Positions 1 through 6,367 of a DNA stretch of 11,972 nucleotides are shown piece by piece. A program made the translations under genes and the position numbers. A model generated the notes under the pieces. The model was not told where the DNA came from and made no database searches. It was given only the letters and a program-made list of their open reading frames with translations. The stretch spans positions 1 through 11,972 of the forward strand of contig CAZWFN010000174.1 of the NCBI GenBank assembly GCA_964633205.1. Direction: 5' to 3'. This DNA comes from CAYVQE01 sp964633205. Lineage in GTDB: Bacteria > Myxococcota > B64-G9. Positions within the stretch are counted from its first letter, which is position 1. The number at the start of each line of letters is the position of its first letter.

Positions 1-1047
1 AGCGACGCTTTCAGCGTGGTGGCTCCAGCCGGCATCGTGATCGACCCCGGCGAGTCGGCGGTGTTCTGCATCAACGCCGATTACGACCTCAACGGCGGGG
101 TGGTCTGCGACTACGACTTCGACAACTTCCAGCTGGCCAACGATGACGACGAGGTGGTGCTGGCGCTGGACGGGGCGGTGATCGACACGGTGGCCTACGA
201 CGGCGGGCCCACCTTCCCGGATCCGCAGGGCAAGTCGATCAGCCTGGACCCGGCCGCCTATGACGCGGCCGCCAACGATGACGGCACCAACTGGTGCGCC
301 ACTCCGACCGACGCGGCCTACCAGCTGCCCTCCGGCGACCACGGCACCCCGGGCCAGTTCAACCCCTCCTGCGCCGGCGCCCTGGCGGTGCTGGACGCCA
401 ACCCCGACTCGGGCATCGAGTTCGGCGGCGAGCTCATCACCATCACCGGCGCCGGCTTCAGCGGCGCCACCGCGGTGTCCATCGGCGGCCAGCCCTGCTT
501 GAGCTTCACCATCGACGACGACACCACCATCACCTGCATCAGCCCGCCGCTTGCCCCCGGCGACCACGACGTCACCGTGACCAAGGGGCCCAACAGCGAG
601 ACCCTGATCGCCGGCTACCGCAGCACCGGCGAGGAGGCCGACCCGGCCATCGGCTGGTGCGCGCTGCAGTGGCCGCAGTCGGCCACCACCAGCAGCGGCG
701 CACCCAGCGAGCTGATCTTCGGTCGGGTCTACCAGGCCGGGGTGACCGATCCGGCCGGCCCGCCGCCGGGCATCGGCGCCCAGATCGGCTACGGGCCGCT
801 GGACAGCGACCCGCGGACCACCCCGGGCTGGCGCTGGGCGGCCGCCACCTGGAACCCCTCGTGTCCGGACTGCGGCAACGACGACGAGTTCATGGAATCG
901 CTGACCGTGACCATCCCCGGCCAGTACAGCTACGCGGTGCGCTTCAGCGAGGACGGCGGCTACCACTACACCTTCTGCGACCTGCCACCAGGCACCGACG
1001 ACGGCTTCTCCAGCGCCGAGCTGGGAACCCTGACCGTCAACCCCTGA
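1..1047 (+). CDS. Secreted lamin-tail / IPT-TIG domain protein, 5' end cut off by the window
   Basis: The reading frame is open from base 1 and ends at TGA 1045-1047, giving 348 visible codons; the true start lies upstream. In visible order: a lamin-tail-type beta fold (about residues 6-120, with the 'NFQLANDDDEVVLAL' strand pair and 'DTVAYDGG' turn typical of the family); an IPT/TIG immunoglobulin-like domain (about 133-203, 'GGELITITGAGFSG' and 'ITCISPPLAPGDHDVTV'); and a C-terminal beta-sandwich of about 135 residues ('WCALQWPQSA', 'FGRVYQAGVTD', 'YSYAVRFSEDGGYHYTFCD'). I recognise the last as a carbohydrate-binding-like module that recurs in secreted myxobacterial and Bacteroidetes proteins, but cannot name its family. 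The frame ends right after this module, without a MYXO-CTERM tail, so anchoring would depend on the missing N terminus. No catalytic residues are evident; an adhesive or structural extracellular role is inferred. It converges on the sigma-factor gene, with 19 bp between stops. Confidence 0.85.
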   Translation, partial: SDAFSVVAPAGIVIDPGESAVFCINADYDLNGGVVCDYDFDNFQLANDDDEVVLALDGAVIDTVAYDGGPTFPDPQGKSISLDPAAYDAAANDDGTNWCATPTDAAYQLPSGDHGTPGQFNPSCAGALAVLDANPDSGIEFGGELITITGAGFSGATAVSIGGQPCLSFTIDDDTTITCISPPLAPGDHDVTVTKGPNSETLIAGYRSTGEEADPAIGWCALQWPQSATTSSGAPSELIFGRVYQAGVTDPAGPPPGIGAQIGYGPLDSDPRTTPGWRWAAATWNPSCPDCGNDDEFMESLTVTIPGQYSYAVRFSEDGGYHYTFCDLPPGTDDGFSSAELGTLTVNP

Positions 1048-1066
1048 GCCCGAGCTGCCCCGCGGC

Positions 1067-2374
1067 TCAGCCGGCCAGCTCCAGGCACTCGCGCAGGCTG
1101 GCGTGGTGCGGCAGCCGCAGCCGCTCCAGGGCGCGGGCCTCGAGCTGGCGGATGCGCTCGCGGGTCAGGTCGAAGCGGTCGCCGATCTCGTCCAGGGTGT
1201 GCTCGCGCTCGTGGCCCAGGCCGAAGCGCAAGCGCAGGATACGGCTCTCGCGCTCGGGCAGCTCTTCCAGACTGCGCTCGAGCTGGACCAGCCGCTCGCG
1301 CCGTTCGGCCTGCTCGCAGGGCGACTCGCCATCGGCGTCGGCGATGAAGCTCGACAGCGGCCGATCCTGCTCGTCGCCGGTCGGCTGCTGCAGCGAGGCC
1401 ACCGCCCGGCCAGCCTCCAGGGTGGCCGCGATCTGGGCGGCATCCAGGCCGCTGAGCTCCTCGATCTCATCGGGCCGCGGATCTCGGCCGTGCATCTGGG
1501 CGAACTGCCGGCTGGCCTTGTACACCTTGCCGTAACGCTCGAACTGGTTGTAGGGATGGCGGATGTCGCCCGATTGCTCACTGACCGCGCGCATCAGGGC
1601 CTGGCGGATCCACCAGATGGCATAGGTGGAAAATCGAAAACCCAGCCGATGGTCGAAGCGCTCGGCGGCCCGGACCAAACCCAGGTTGCCCTCCTGGGCC
1701 AGATCGCCGGCGGCCACTCCCCCCTGATCCTGGTAGCGCCGCACCTGCTGCAGCACCAGCCGCTGGTTGCACAGCACCAGCTTCTCGCGGGCCTGCAGGA
1801 ACGCGCGCCGGTCCGGCTCGATGCAGCGCAGCACCCGCGCCAGCCCGGCCACCGCCGCCGACCGGTCGCCGGCAGCCGGCCGCGGCCGGCCGGCGTTCCC
1901 CACGGCCGGCCACCCGGCCAGCTCGGCGCTGCCGACCCGCCAGCGCAGCCCGGACGCCAACCCTGGGGGAGCGGCCAGGCGGGCGGGCGCAGGTCGTTCC
2001 GCGGCCGCCACCAGTCCGGGGCCGATGCGCAACCAGCGCTCCACCACCCCGTCGACCCGGCGTTGCAGGCCGCGATCGGCGTCGAGCAGCTGCTCCGCGG
2101 CGGTCGACTCGGCGGCCCGCGGCAGCTCCGGTTGCTCCGGCTCGGCGACGGCGCGGCGGGCCAGTTCGATCAGCCGTTCGGCGACCCCGGCCGCCGGCGC
2201 GTCCGAGCCGATCTGGCGCAGCAGCAGCGAGCGGCCCAGCTCGGTCGACAGCACCCGCAGCCGGATCCGCAGCTGCGCCTCGCGCAGCCGCCGGCCCAGC
2301 TCCTGCTCCTGGCCGCGGTCGAGCAACTCGTGGCGAAGGGTCGGTTGCGCCCATTTTTCATCGATCAGCACCAT
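1067..2374 (-). CDS. Sigma-70 family RNA polymerase sigma factor (group 2-like, RpoD/RpoS type)
   Basis: A 435-residue cytoplasmic sigma factor that directs RNA polymerase to promoters. A short region 1.2-like segment ('LLDRGQEQELGRRLREAQ', 17-34) is followed by a long Ala/Arg-rich divergent stretch (about 40-185) where primary sigmas carry their non-conserved region. Region 2 is at about 193-275: core binding 'DLAQEGNLGLVRAAERFD', then 'FRFSTYAIWWIRQALMRAV' at 246-264. Region 3 is about 277-350 and region 4 about 363-425, with the -35-binding helix-turn-helix 'LTRERIRQLEARALERLR' at 403-420 and the usual 'LRECLELAG' end. Oddity: 'SGDIRHPYN' replaces the usual 'RTIRIPVH', and Met261 sits where E. 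coli sigma70 has Thr440 in its -10-reading helix, though Gln258 is kept. ATG at 2374 is supported by AGGAG at 2385-2389, 10 nt upstream. Which myxobacterial sigma it matches cannot be decided here; a specialised rather than housekeeping role is inferred. Confidence 0.95.
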   Translation of the reverse strand: MVLIDEKWAQPTLRHELLDRGQEQELGRRLREAQLRIRLRVLSTELGRSLLLRQIGSDAPAAGVAERLIELARRAVAEPEQPELPRAAESTAAEQLLDADRGLQRRVDGVVERWLRIGPGLVAAAERPAPARLAAPPGLASGLRWRVGSAELAGWPAVGNAGRPRPAAGDRSAAVAGLARVLRCIEPDRRAFLQAREKLVLCNQRLVLQQVRRYQDQGGVAAGDLAQEGNLGLVRAAERFDHRLGFRFSTYAIWWIRQALMRAVSEQSGDIRHPYNQFERYGKVYKASRQFAQMHGRDPRPDEIEELSGLDAAQIAATLEAGRAVASLQQPTGDEQDRPLSSFIADADGESPCEQAERRERLVQLERSLEELPERESRILRLRFGLGHEREHTLDEIGDRFDLTRERIRQLEARALERLRLPHHASLRECLELAG

Positions 2375-2626
2375 GATCGCGTCACTCCTGTCCAGCGCTC
2401 TCGGCCTTGGTCAGCCGCGGCGCCGGCTATATCAATCCCCCCGGCTGTCCCGAACTCGCCCGCTGAGCTCATCCGGTGGACCGCTTCGGGCCCCCTTCGT
2501 CCTCTTCAAGTTTGTCGGTCGGGGCGGCATTTCCTTTCAGTCGCCGCCCGGGCCCAGGTCCGGCCTGAAAGGCGTAAATAATGAATCTTTACAAACCGTT
2601 GGACTACTCCCCGGCGGGGCCGCGGA
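2375..2626. promoter_or_regulatory. 252-bp gap upstream of the sigma factor: RBS, inverted repeat and AT-rich island
   Basis: This gap lies between the lipoprotein stop (2627) and the sigma start (2374), both genes on the minus strand. It contains AGGAG (2385-2389, minus) for the sigma gene, an AT-rich island at about 2574-2596 in otherwise very GC-rich DNA, and an exact 8-bp inverted repeat (2533-2540 / 2565-2572). A minus-strand TATAGC reading across 2426-2431 and a TTGATA at 2430-2435 are promoter-like, but neither has a convincing partner box, so I do not assign a transcription start. Confidence 0.4.
2533..2572. repeat. Inverted repeat CCTTTCAG...CTGAAAGG with 24-nt spacer
   Basis: Exact 8-bp arms at 2533-2540 and 2565-2572 flank a GC-rich spacer containing the self-complementary GCCCGGGC. 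It lies about 160 bp upstream of the sigma-factor start and about 55 bp past the stop of the preceding lipoprotein gene. It could be a protein-binding dyad or a hairpin ending the lipoprotein transcript. No T-run follows on either strand, so a classical intrinsic terminator is not supported. Confidence 0.4.
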
Positions 2627-3487
2627 TCAATTCTCGGACCGCTCCGGGCGGGCTTCGGCTGCGGCCGGATCCGCCTCGGCCTCGGGGCCGGCGGCCGGGT
2701 CGACCTCGGCCGGGTCGACCTGGGCCGGGGCGGCATCCGCCGGGGCTGCACCAGCCCCGTCCGGCTGGCCGGCGCCGGTCGCCGGCTCACGGCCGGTCCG
2801 GCGCACCTGGGCGATGCGCTCGAGCAGAAAATCGGCCTTGTCCCGCAGGGCGAAGCCGGGCACCGCGCGGGCGGCTTCGAGCAGCCCTTGGGCCCGCTCC
2901 AGCCGGCCCGGCTGCGGCTGGTCGCCCAGGCGGTGGAGCAGGGCCACCGCCTGCAGGTAGTCGTGGTAGGCGTAGGGCGTGCGGGCGGCGCGCTCGACCT
3001 CGTCGAACTCGGCCCGGGCCTGCAGGGCGAGCTCGGTGTCGCCCGATTGGGTGTCGAGGAAGCGCCGGTAGCACGCCCGGGACTCGGCGAAGTTGTCCAG
3101 GTGGCGGTAGGCGTCGGCCAGGATCAGCAGGCACAGGCCGTAGAACTCCTCGAGCTGGTAGCGGCCGCGGTAGTACTCGCAGCGATCCACGGCCAGCAGG
3201 TAGCCGGCCCGCTCGGCCGTGGCGTGGGCCCGCTTGGCCGCCAGGTAGCAGGCGGTGTGGCTGGCGCAGGGCGCCGGCGCGTCGGGGTCGAAGGTGGGCC
3301 GCTGCACCGGCTCAAGCGGCGGCTGATCGGCCACACCGCCGTCGGCCGCGTCGCCGGCGGCCACGCCCGCGTCGGGACCATCATCGCTGCCCTCGTCGCG
3401 CAGGTCGCCGCCACCCGGGCAGCCGGACAGCAGTCCGGCCAGAACCACGGCCGTCGCCAACCAACCACATCCGCAAGGGATTCTCAT
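2627..3487 (-). CDS. Putative lipoprotein with TPR-like helical repeats
   Basis: A 286-residue protein starting at ATG 3485-3487. This start, rather than the GTG-type one 48 bp upstream, is chosen because GGAGG lies 7 nt away (3495-3499) and because it puts a lipoprotein signal peptide at the N terminus. The lipobox is L-S-G-C with Cys23; Pro at +2 gives no inner-membrane retention signal, so outer-membrane anchoring is inferred. Next comes an Asp/Gly/Ala linker (about 24-60), then a helical domain (about 75-230) with TPR-like periodicity, clearest in 'LADAYRHLDNFAESRACYRR' (123-142), and an Ala/Pro/Asp/Glu-rich low-complexity tail (about 234-286). Cysteines at 74, 80, 103, 119 and 139 could form disulfides. 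No enzymatic motif is visible; a scaffold in an envelope assembly is a guess. It lies between the protease gene and the sigma gene on the same strand. Confidence 0.85.
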   Translation of the reverse strand: MRIPCGCGWLATAVVLAGLLSGCPGGGDLRDEGSDDGPDAGVAAGDAADGGVADQPPLEPVQRPTFDPDAPAPCASHTACYLAAKRAHATAERAGYLLAVDRCEYYRGRYQLEEFYGLCLLILADAYRHLDNFAESRACYRRFLDTQSGDTELALQARAEFDEVERAARTPYAYHDYLQAVALLHRLGDQPQPGRLERAQGLLEAARAVPGFALRDKADFLLERIAQVRRTGREPATGAGQPDGAGAAPADAAPAQVDPAEVDPAAGPEAEADPAAAEARPERSEN

Positions 3488-3499
3488 CGCGCGTCCTCC
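3488..3499 (-). promoter_or_regulatory. Ribosome binding site that fixes the TPR-like lipoprotein start
   Basis: GGAGG on the minus strand (3495-3499), 7 nt before ATG 3487. It favours the internal Met over the longer upstream frame and agrees with the lipobox position. Confidence 0.7.
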
Positions 3500-3548
3500 C
3501 GCCGGAGCCAAACGCCGGTCCGTCCACCAGGCCATCGGTTTTGCGCTG

Positions 3549-3567
3549 CCCCGCCCTTCGGGCGGGG
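3549..3567. terminator. Strong hairpin between the protease gene and the TPR-like lipoprotein gene
   Basis: Perfect 8-bp GC stem CCCCGCCC / GGGCGGGG (3549-3556 and 3560-3567) with a 3-nt loop (TTC on plus, GAA on minus). It lies 36 bp past the protease stop and about 60 bp before the next start, all on the minus strand. No T-run follows, so it may act with Rho, as a processing or stability hairpin, or as a partial attenuator. Confidence 0.45.
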
Positions 3568-3602
3568 AGACCTCAGTCCAAAGCCCGCTCCGCCACCGGC
3601 GC

Positions 3603-4352
3603 TCACGGCTCGGCCTGCAGCAGCCGCTGGTAGGCCGCGATGGGCTCGGCCAGGCTGAGGCCCAGCCAGGTGCCGTCGCGCGACAGGTTGAACCGCAGCA
3701 CCCCGATCACGTGGCCCTGCTCGTCGAGCAACGGGCCGCCGCTGCAGCCATCGGCCACGAAGGCGTCGGTCAGCAGCAGATCGGAGATGCGGCGGCCGGC
3801 GTATTCGATGTCGCGGTCCACCCCGGCCAGGTGACCGACGCTGACCGCCGGCAGCCGATCGGTGAACACCTCGACGAAGGGGTAGCCGACCGCGTAGACC
3901 CGACCGCCCAGCGCCGCCGGACCCGCGGCCAGTCGCAAAGGCTCCGTCGCGCCGGCATCGACCGCCAGCAAGGCCAGATCGCTGGCCCGATCGCGGCGCA
4001 GCACCCGCGCCTGCAGCGGCCGGCCGGCCACCAGCACCGTCAGGTGGCGCGGGTCCTCGATCCCGTCGAGCACGTGGGCGCTGGTCAGGATTCGACCGCG
4101 CTGGTCGACGAAGAAGCCGGTGCCGTACTCGTACTCGGTCTCCACCTGGCCCGCCGCCATCTTCTGCTCGACCTGCACCTTGATCTGGACCACCGAGCGG
4201 AAGATGGTGGCAAAGGCCGGCGGCACCGGCCGCGGCGCCACCGCCGCCGGGGCCGCCGGCTCGGCCGGCGGCGGGCAGGGACAGGGCGGCGCTGTGCTGG
4301 CGCAGCCGGCCGCCAGGCCGACCAGCCCCAGCAGCCCGGCCAGCCGCCTCAC
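3603..4352 (-). CDS. Trypsin-like serine protease lipoprotein (HtrA/S1-type fold, no PDZ)
   Basis: A 249-residue envelope protease. The signal peptide ends in lipobox L-A-A-G-C (Cys17; Ala at +2, so outer-membrane sorting is inferred), followed by a Pro/Ala/Cys-rich linker (about 18-46). The chymotrypsin-fold catalytic triad is complete: His93 in 'LTSAHVLDG', Asp125 in 'ASDLALL', Ser204 in 'DGCSGGPLLD'. The residue before the Ser is Cys instead of the common Asn or Asp. The protein ends after the protease domain, with no room for the PDZ domains of DegP/DegS-type enzymes. The start is GTG (4350-4352), overlapping the upstream gene's TGA as GTGA; GGAGG lies 5 nt ahead (4358-4362). This coupling implies co-production with the propeller surface protein encoded just upstream. 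Substrate unknown: it could act on that protein, on other surface proteins, or on prey proteins. Confidence 0.93.
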   Translation of the reverse strand: MRRLAGLLGLVGLAAGCASTAPPCPCPPPAEPAAPAAVAPRPVPPAFATIFRSVVQIKVQVEQKMAAGQVETEYEYGTGFFVDQRGRILTSAHVLDGIEDPRHLTVLVAGRPLQARVLRRDRASDLALLAVDAGATEPLRLAAGPAALGGRVYAVGYPFVEVFTDRLPAVSVGHLAGVDRDIEYAGRRISDLLLTDAFVADGCSGGPLLDEQGHVIGVLRFNLSRDGTWLGLSLAEPIAAYQRLLQAEP

Positions 4353-6148
4353 GGGCGCCTCCGCCAGGCTGCGCCCAGCGCCAGCAGCGCCAGCAGCAGC
4401 CAGGCCGGGCCGTGGGCGCCGATGGGCCGGCCGCAGCCGCCGCCTCCGCCGCCGTCTTCGCCGGGGCCGCCGTCGGCCGGCGCATCGTCGTCGCCCGCCG
4501 GGCCGCCGTCGGGCTCGGCGCCGCCGTCGCTGCCGCCGCCGTCGGACTCACCGCCGTCCGGCTCGACCCCGCCGTCGGGCTCTTGGTCGAGCTCGCACCA
4601 GGTGTCGGCGCAGTGCTCCCCGGCGGCGCAGTCGGCGTCCGCCAGGCAGCGGAACTCGGGCAGGTCGTCCGGGTAGCAGCGGCCCTCGAAGCAGCGCTGG
4701 CTGTCCGAGCAGTCCGCCTCGGTCTCGCACTCGCGGTCCTGGATGCAGGTGCCGAAGATGCAGATCTGACCGTAGGGGCAACCCTGCTGGCCGACCGGCC
4801 GGTCCTCGTAGCAGCCCGGCGGATCGACGCAGTGGCCGTGCTGGCAGACCTTGTTCGGCGGGCAATCGGCGTCGGTCTCACACGGCCCCGGCGCTGGCTC
4901 GCTGCAGACGCCGTCGCGGCAGACGTAGTCGGCGAAGCAGTCCTCGTCACTGGTGCAGGGCCCGTCCTCGTTGCGTTCACAGACACCCTCGACGCAGATG
5001 TAGCCCGGGTAGCAGTCGTCGTCGCCGAAGCACGGCGGCGCGTTCTTGACGATGCGCAGCCCGGTGCCGGTGGCCCAGGCCAGCCGGTCGGAGTAGAAGT
5101 GAACCGCGGCCATGCCGCCCTCGGGCTGCGGGTTCTGGAAGCCGCCCGGGTCGTTGACCGCCAGCTGCCAGCTCTGGCCGCCGTCGTCGGAGCTGTAGTC
5201 GGCGATCATGTAGACATTGCCGCCGTTAGAGCTCGACATGCCGGTGTCGAAAAAGCCCAGCATCTGGCCGCGGTCGCCGTCGATGCGCAGCCCCACCAGC
5301 GACTTGGTGCCGCCCATGACGCCGTCGACCGTCAGCGGCACGTCCTGGCGGCTGAACGAGGCGCCGCCGTCGCTGCTACGGCGCAGGTAGACCTGCTCGT
5401 CATTGTCGGCGGCGCACAGCCAGCCTTCCTGGGCATCGGCGAAGAAGACGCAGCCGATAAACTCGCCGTCGGTCTCCCACAGCAACTCCCAGCTCTGGCC
5501 GCCGTCAGCGGTGTAGAGCACCTGGCCGCCGTCGGCCACCTCGACCTCGTTGGGCTCCTCGCCCTCGGTGTGGCTGTCGTTGCCCACCACCCAGCCGTGG
5601 CTGTCGTCGAGAAAATCGATCGCCTCGAGGGTGACCGCGGCCGGGCTGTTCACCGCGGTCCAGTCCTGGCCGCCGTTGGTGGTGCGCCAGATGCTGCCAC
5701 CGGCGCCGACCGCCAGGCCGGTGTCGGCGTCGAAGAAGTGCAACGCGTGCACCGCGGCGCTCATGGTGGTCTGGGTCCAGACCGTACCGCCGTCGGCGGT
5801 GCGGAACAGCTTGTCGCCGGCGCCCAGGAAGCCCACCTGCGGCGAGGCGAAGTGGACCACCGAGGGCAGCAGCATGAAGCCCTCGATGCCCTCGGCGGCG
5901 GCGGTGATGTCGTTCCAGATCTCGCCCCCGTCGGTCGAGACCACGATCTTGTGGACCGGATCGGTGAAGGGGTTCTGGACATTGAAGTTGGCGCCGCAGG
6001 CGAACACGTACTGTCCGTCCGGCGAATGGATCGAGGTGCCGATGGCCCCGTCGTCCGCGCCCCCGGAGTACTTCTGCACCCACTCCGCCCCCGCCGGCGC
6101 GGCCCACAGCAGCGCCAGCCCGGCGATTGCCCCTATGCCTGGCCTCAT
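4349..6148 (-). CDS. YCF48-like beta-propeller surface protein with Cys-rich repeats and MYXO-CTERM-like tail
   Basis: 599 residues. A Sec signal peptide (about 1-21, cleavage likely after 'APAGA') precedes a beta-propeller (about 22-370) with Asp-box/BNR-like turns: 'STDGGEIW' 71, 'TADGGTVW' 117, 'TTNGGQDW' 156, 'TADGGQSW' 213, 'SSDGGASF' 258, 'SDDGGQSW' 320. These resemble YCF48/sialidase-type propellers. Six Cys-rich modules follow (about 372-518), mostly C-x4-D-x-D/E-C-x5-C-x4-C, then an acidic Pro/Asp/Gly linker (about 522-570). The C terminus has Gly-rich 'GGGGCG' (Cys572), a hydrophobic stretch (581-595) and RRRP, matching the MYXO-CTERM pattern, in which the Cys is processed and anchored at the cell surface. 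ATG 6146-6148 has GGAGG 6 nt upstream (6155-6159). First gene of a translationally coupled pair with the lipoprotein protease. No catalytic residues are apparent; ligand or surface binding is inferred. Confidence 0.92.
   Translation of the reverse strand: MRPGIGAIAGLALLWAAPAGAEWVQKYSGGADDGAIGTSIHSPDGQYVFACGANFNVQNPFTDPVHKIVVSTDGGEIWNDITAAAEGIEGFMLLPSVVHFASPQVGFLGAGDKLFRTADGGTVWTQTTMSAAVHALHFFDADTGLAVGAGGSIWRTTNGGQDWTAVNSPAAVTLEAIDFLDDSHGWVVGNDSHTEGEEPNEVEVADGGQVLYTADGGQSWELLWETDGEFIGCVFFADAQEGWLCAADNDEQVYLRRSSDGGASFSRQDVPLTVDGVMGGTKSLVGLRIDGDRGQMLGFFDTGMSSSNGGNVYMIADYSSDDGGQSWQLAVNDPGGFQNPQPEGGMAAVHFYSDRLAWATGTGLRIVKNAPPCFGDDDCYPGYICVEGVCERNEDGPCTSDEDCFADYVCRDGVCSEPAPGPCETDADCPPNKVCQHGHCVDPPGCYEDRPVGQQGCPYGQICIFGTCIQDRECETEADCSDSQRCFEGRCYPDDLPEFRCLADADCAAGEHCADTWCELDQEPDGGVEPDGGESDGGGSDGGAEPDGGPAGDDDAPADGGPGEDGGGGGGCGRPIGAHGPAWLLLALLALGAAWRRRP
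4439..4585 (-). repeat. Low-complexity DGG / EPDGG-coding tract
   Basis: Within the propeller gene, codons for about residues 522-570 form an irregular GC-rich repeat with recurring CCGCCGTC on the plus strand, encoding runs such as EPDGG and SDGG. It forms the acidic linker between the Cys-rich modules and the sorting tail. The low complexity makes length changes by slippage likely. Confidence 0.6.
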
Positions 6149-6181
6149 GCAACACCTCCCAGCCGAGTCCCGGTTCCCCCG

Positions 6182-6211
6182 AGTCTACCAATCGTTCGCC
6201 GCCGCCATCAA
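6182..6211 (-). promoter_or_regulatory. Candidate sigma-70-type promoter for the propeller/protease pair
   Basis: On the minus strand, -35 TTGATG (6206-6211) and -10 TAGACT (6182-6187) are separated by 18 bp, each matching 4 of 6 consensus bases. Transcription would begin near 6175, giving a leader of about 27 nt that includes the GGAGG site. Position and spacing fit; the assignment is by eye. Confidence 0.4.
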
Positions 6212-6276
6212 CAACTGCCGCCCGTCGGATCTCGACCCCCCTTGCGGGCGGACCAGAATCCCGCCGGCCCCGCCGC

Positions 6277-6320
6277 CAGTGGCCGTGAACGGATACCAAA
6301 TGTATTGATTCCGGCCACTG
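6277..6320. promoter_or_regulatory. Nested dyad symmetry, possible operator
   Basis: Exact 9-bp arms CAGTGGCCG (6277-6285) and CGGCCACTG (6312-6320) enclose 26 nt of unusually AT-rich DNA, which itself contains ATAC...GTAT (6293-6296 / 6302-6305) almost on the same centre. The right part overlaps a TTGATT (6305-6310) that could be a -35 box for the plus-strand gene. Confidence 0.4.
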
Positions 6321-6331
6321 TGCGTCATAAC
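6305..6331 (+). promoter_or_regulatory. Weak candidate promoter for the AgmX-tail gene
   Basis: TTGATT (6305-6310) and CATAAC (6326-6331) are separated by 15 bp, shorter than the usual 17. Each box matches 4 of 6 consensus bases. It would start transcription near 6338 and overlaps the right arm of the dyad, so a factor bound there could repress it. Confidence 0.25.
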
Positions 6332-6348
6332 AAGGGGGCCAAACCGCG

Positions 6349-6367
6349 ACCCGGCCGCGGGCCGGGT
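6349..6367 (+). promoter_or_regulatory. 5'-UTR hairpin before the AgmX-tail gene
   Basis: Perfect 8-bp stem ACCCGGCC / GGCCGGGT (6349-6356 and 6360-6367) with loop GCG, ending 18 nt before the ATG at 6386. It is followed by the purine-rich AGCGAGAGG that probably serves as ribosome binding site. No upstream gene on this strand needs a terminator here, so a role in mRNA stability or translation is more likely. Confidence 0.45.

Noticed and set aside
1048..1066. Search for a terminator between the convergent lamin-tail and sigma genes
   Set aside because: Only a weak GAGC/GCTC pairing (1052-1055 / 1065-1068) with no T-run; not enough to call.
294..1535. Plus-strand frame with His/Arg runs
   Set aside because: Shifted-frame reading of the lamin-tail/IPT gene (GCCACC-type codons), continuing into antisense of the sigma gene; no coherent domain.
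1103..2581. Plus-strand open frame opposite the sigma factor
   Set aside because: Pure antisense of strongly conserved sigma regions; composition is Leu/Gln/Arg/Gly biased without motif or ribosome site.
2581..3633. Plus-strand frame starting at an ATG in the AT-rich island
   Set aside because: The translation is Arg/Pro/Gly low complexity and antisense to the TPR-like lipoprotein; no ribosome site precedes it.
3484..4986. Minus-strand 500-codon frame overlapping the protease and propeller genes
   Set aside because: Out-of-frame shadow. It is Arg/Ala/Thr/Ser-rich, while the competing frames carry a catalytic triad and Cys modules.
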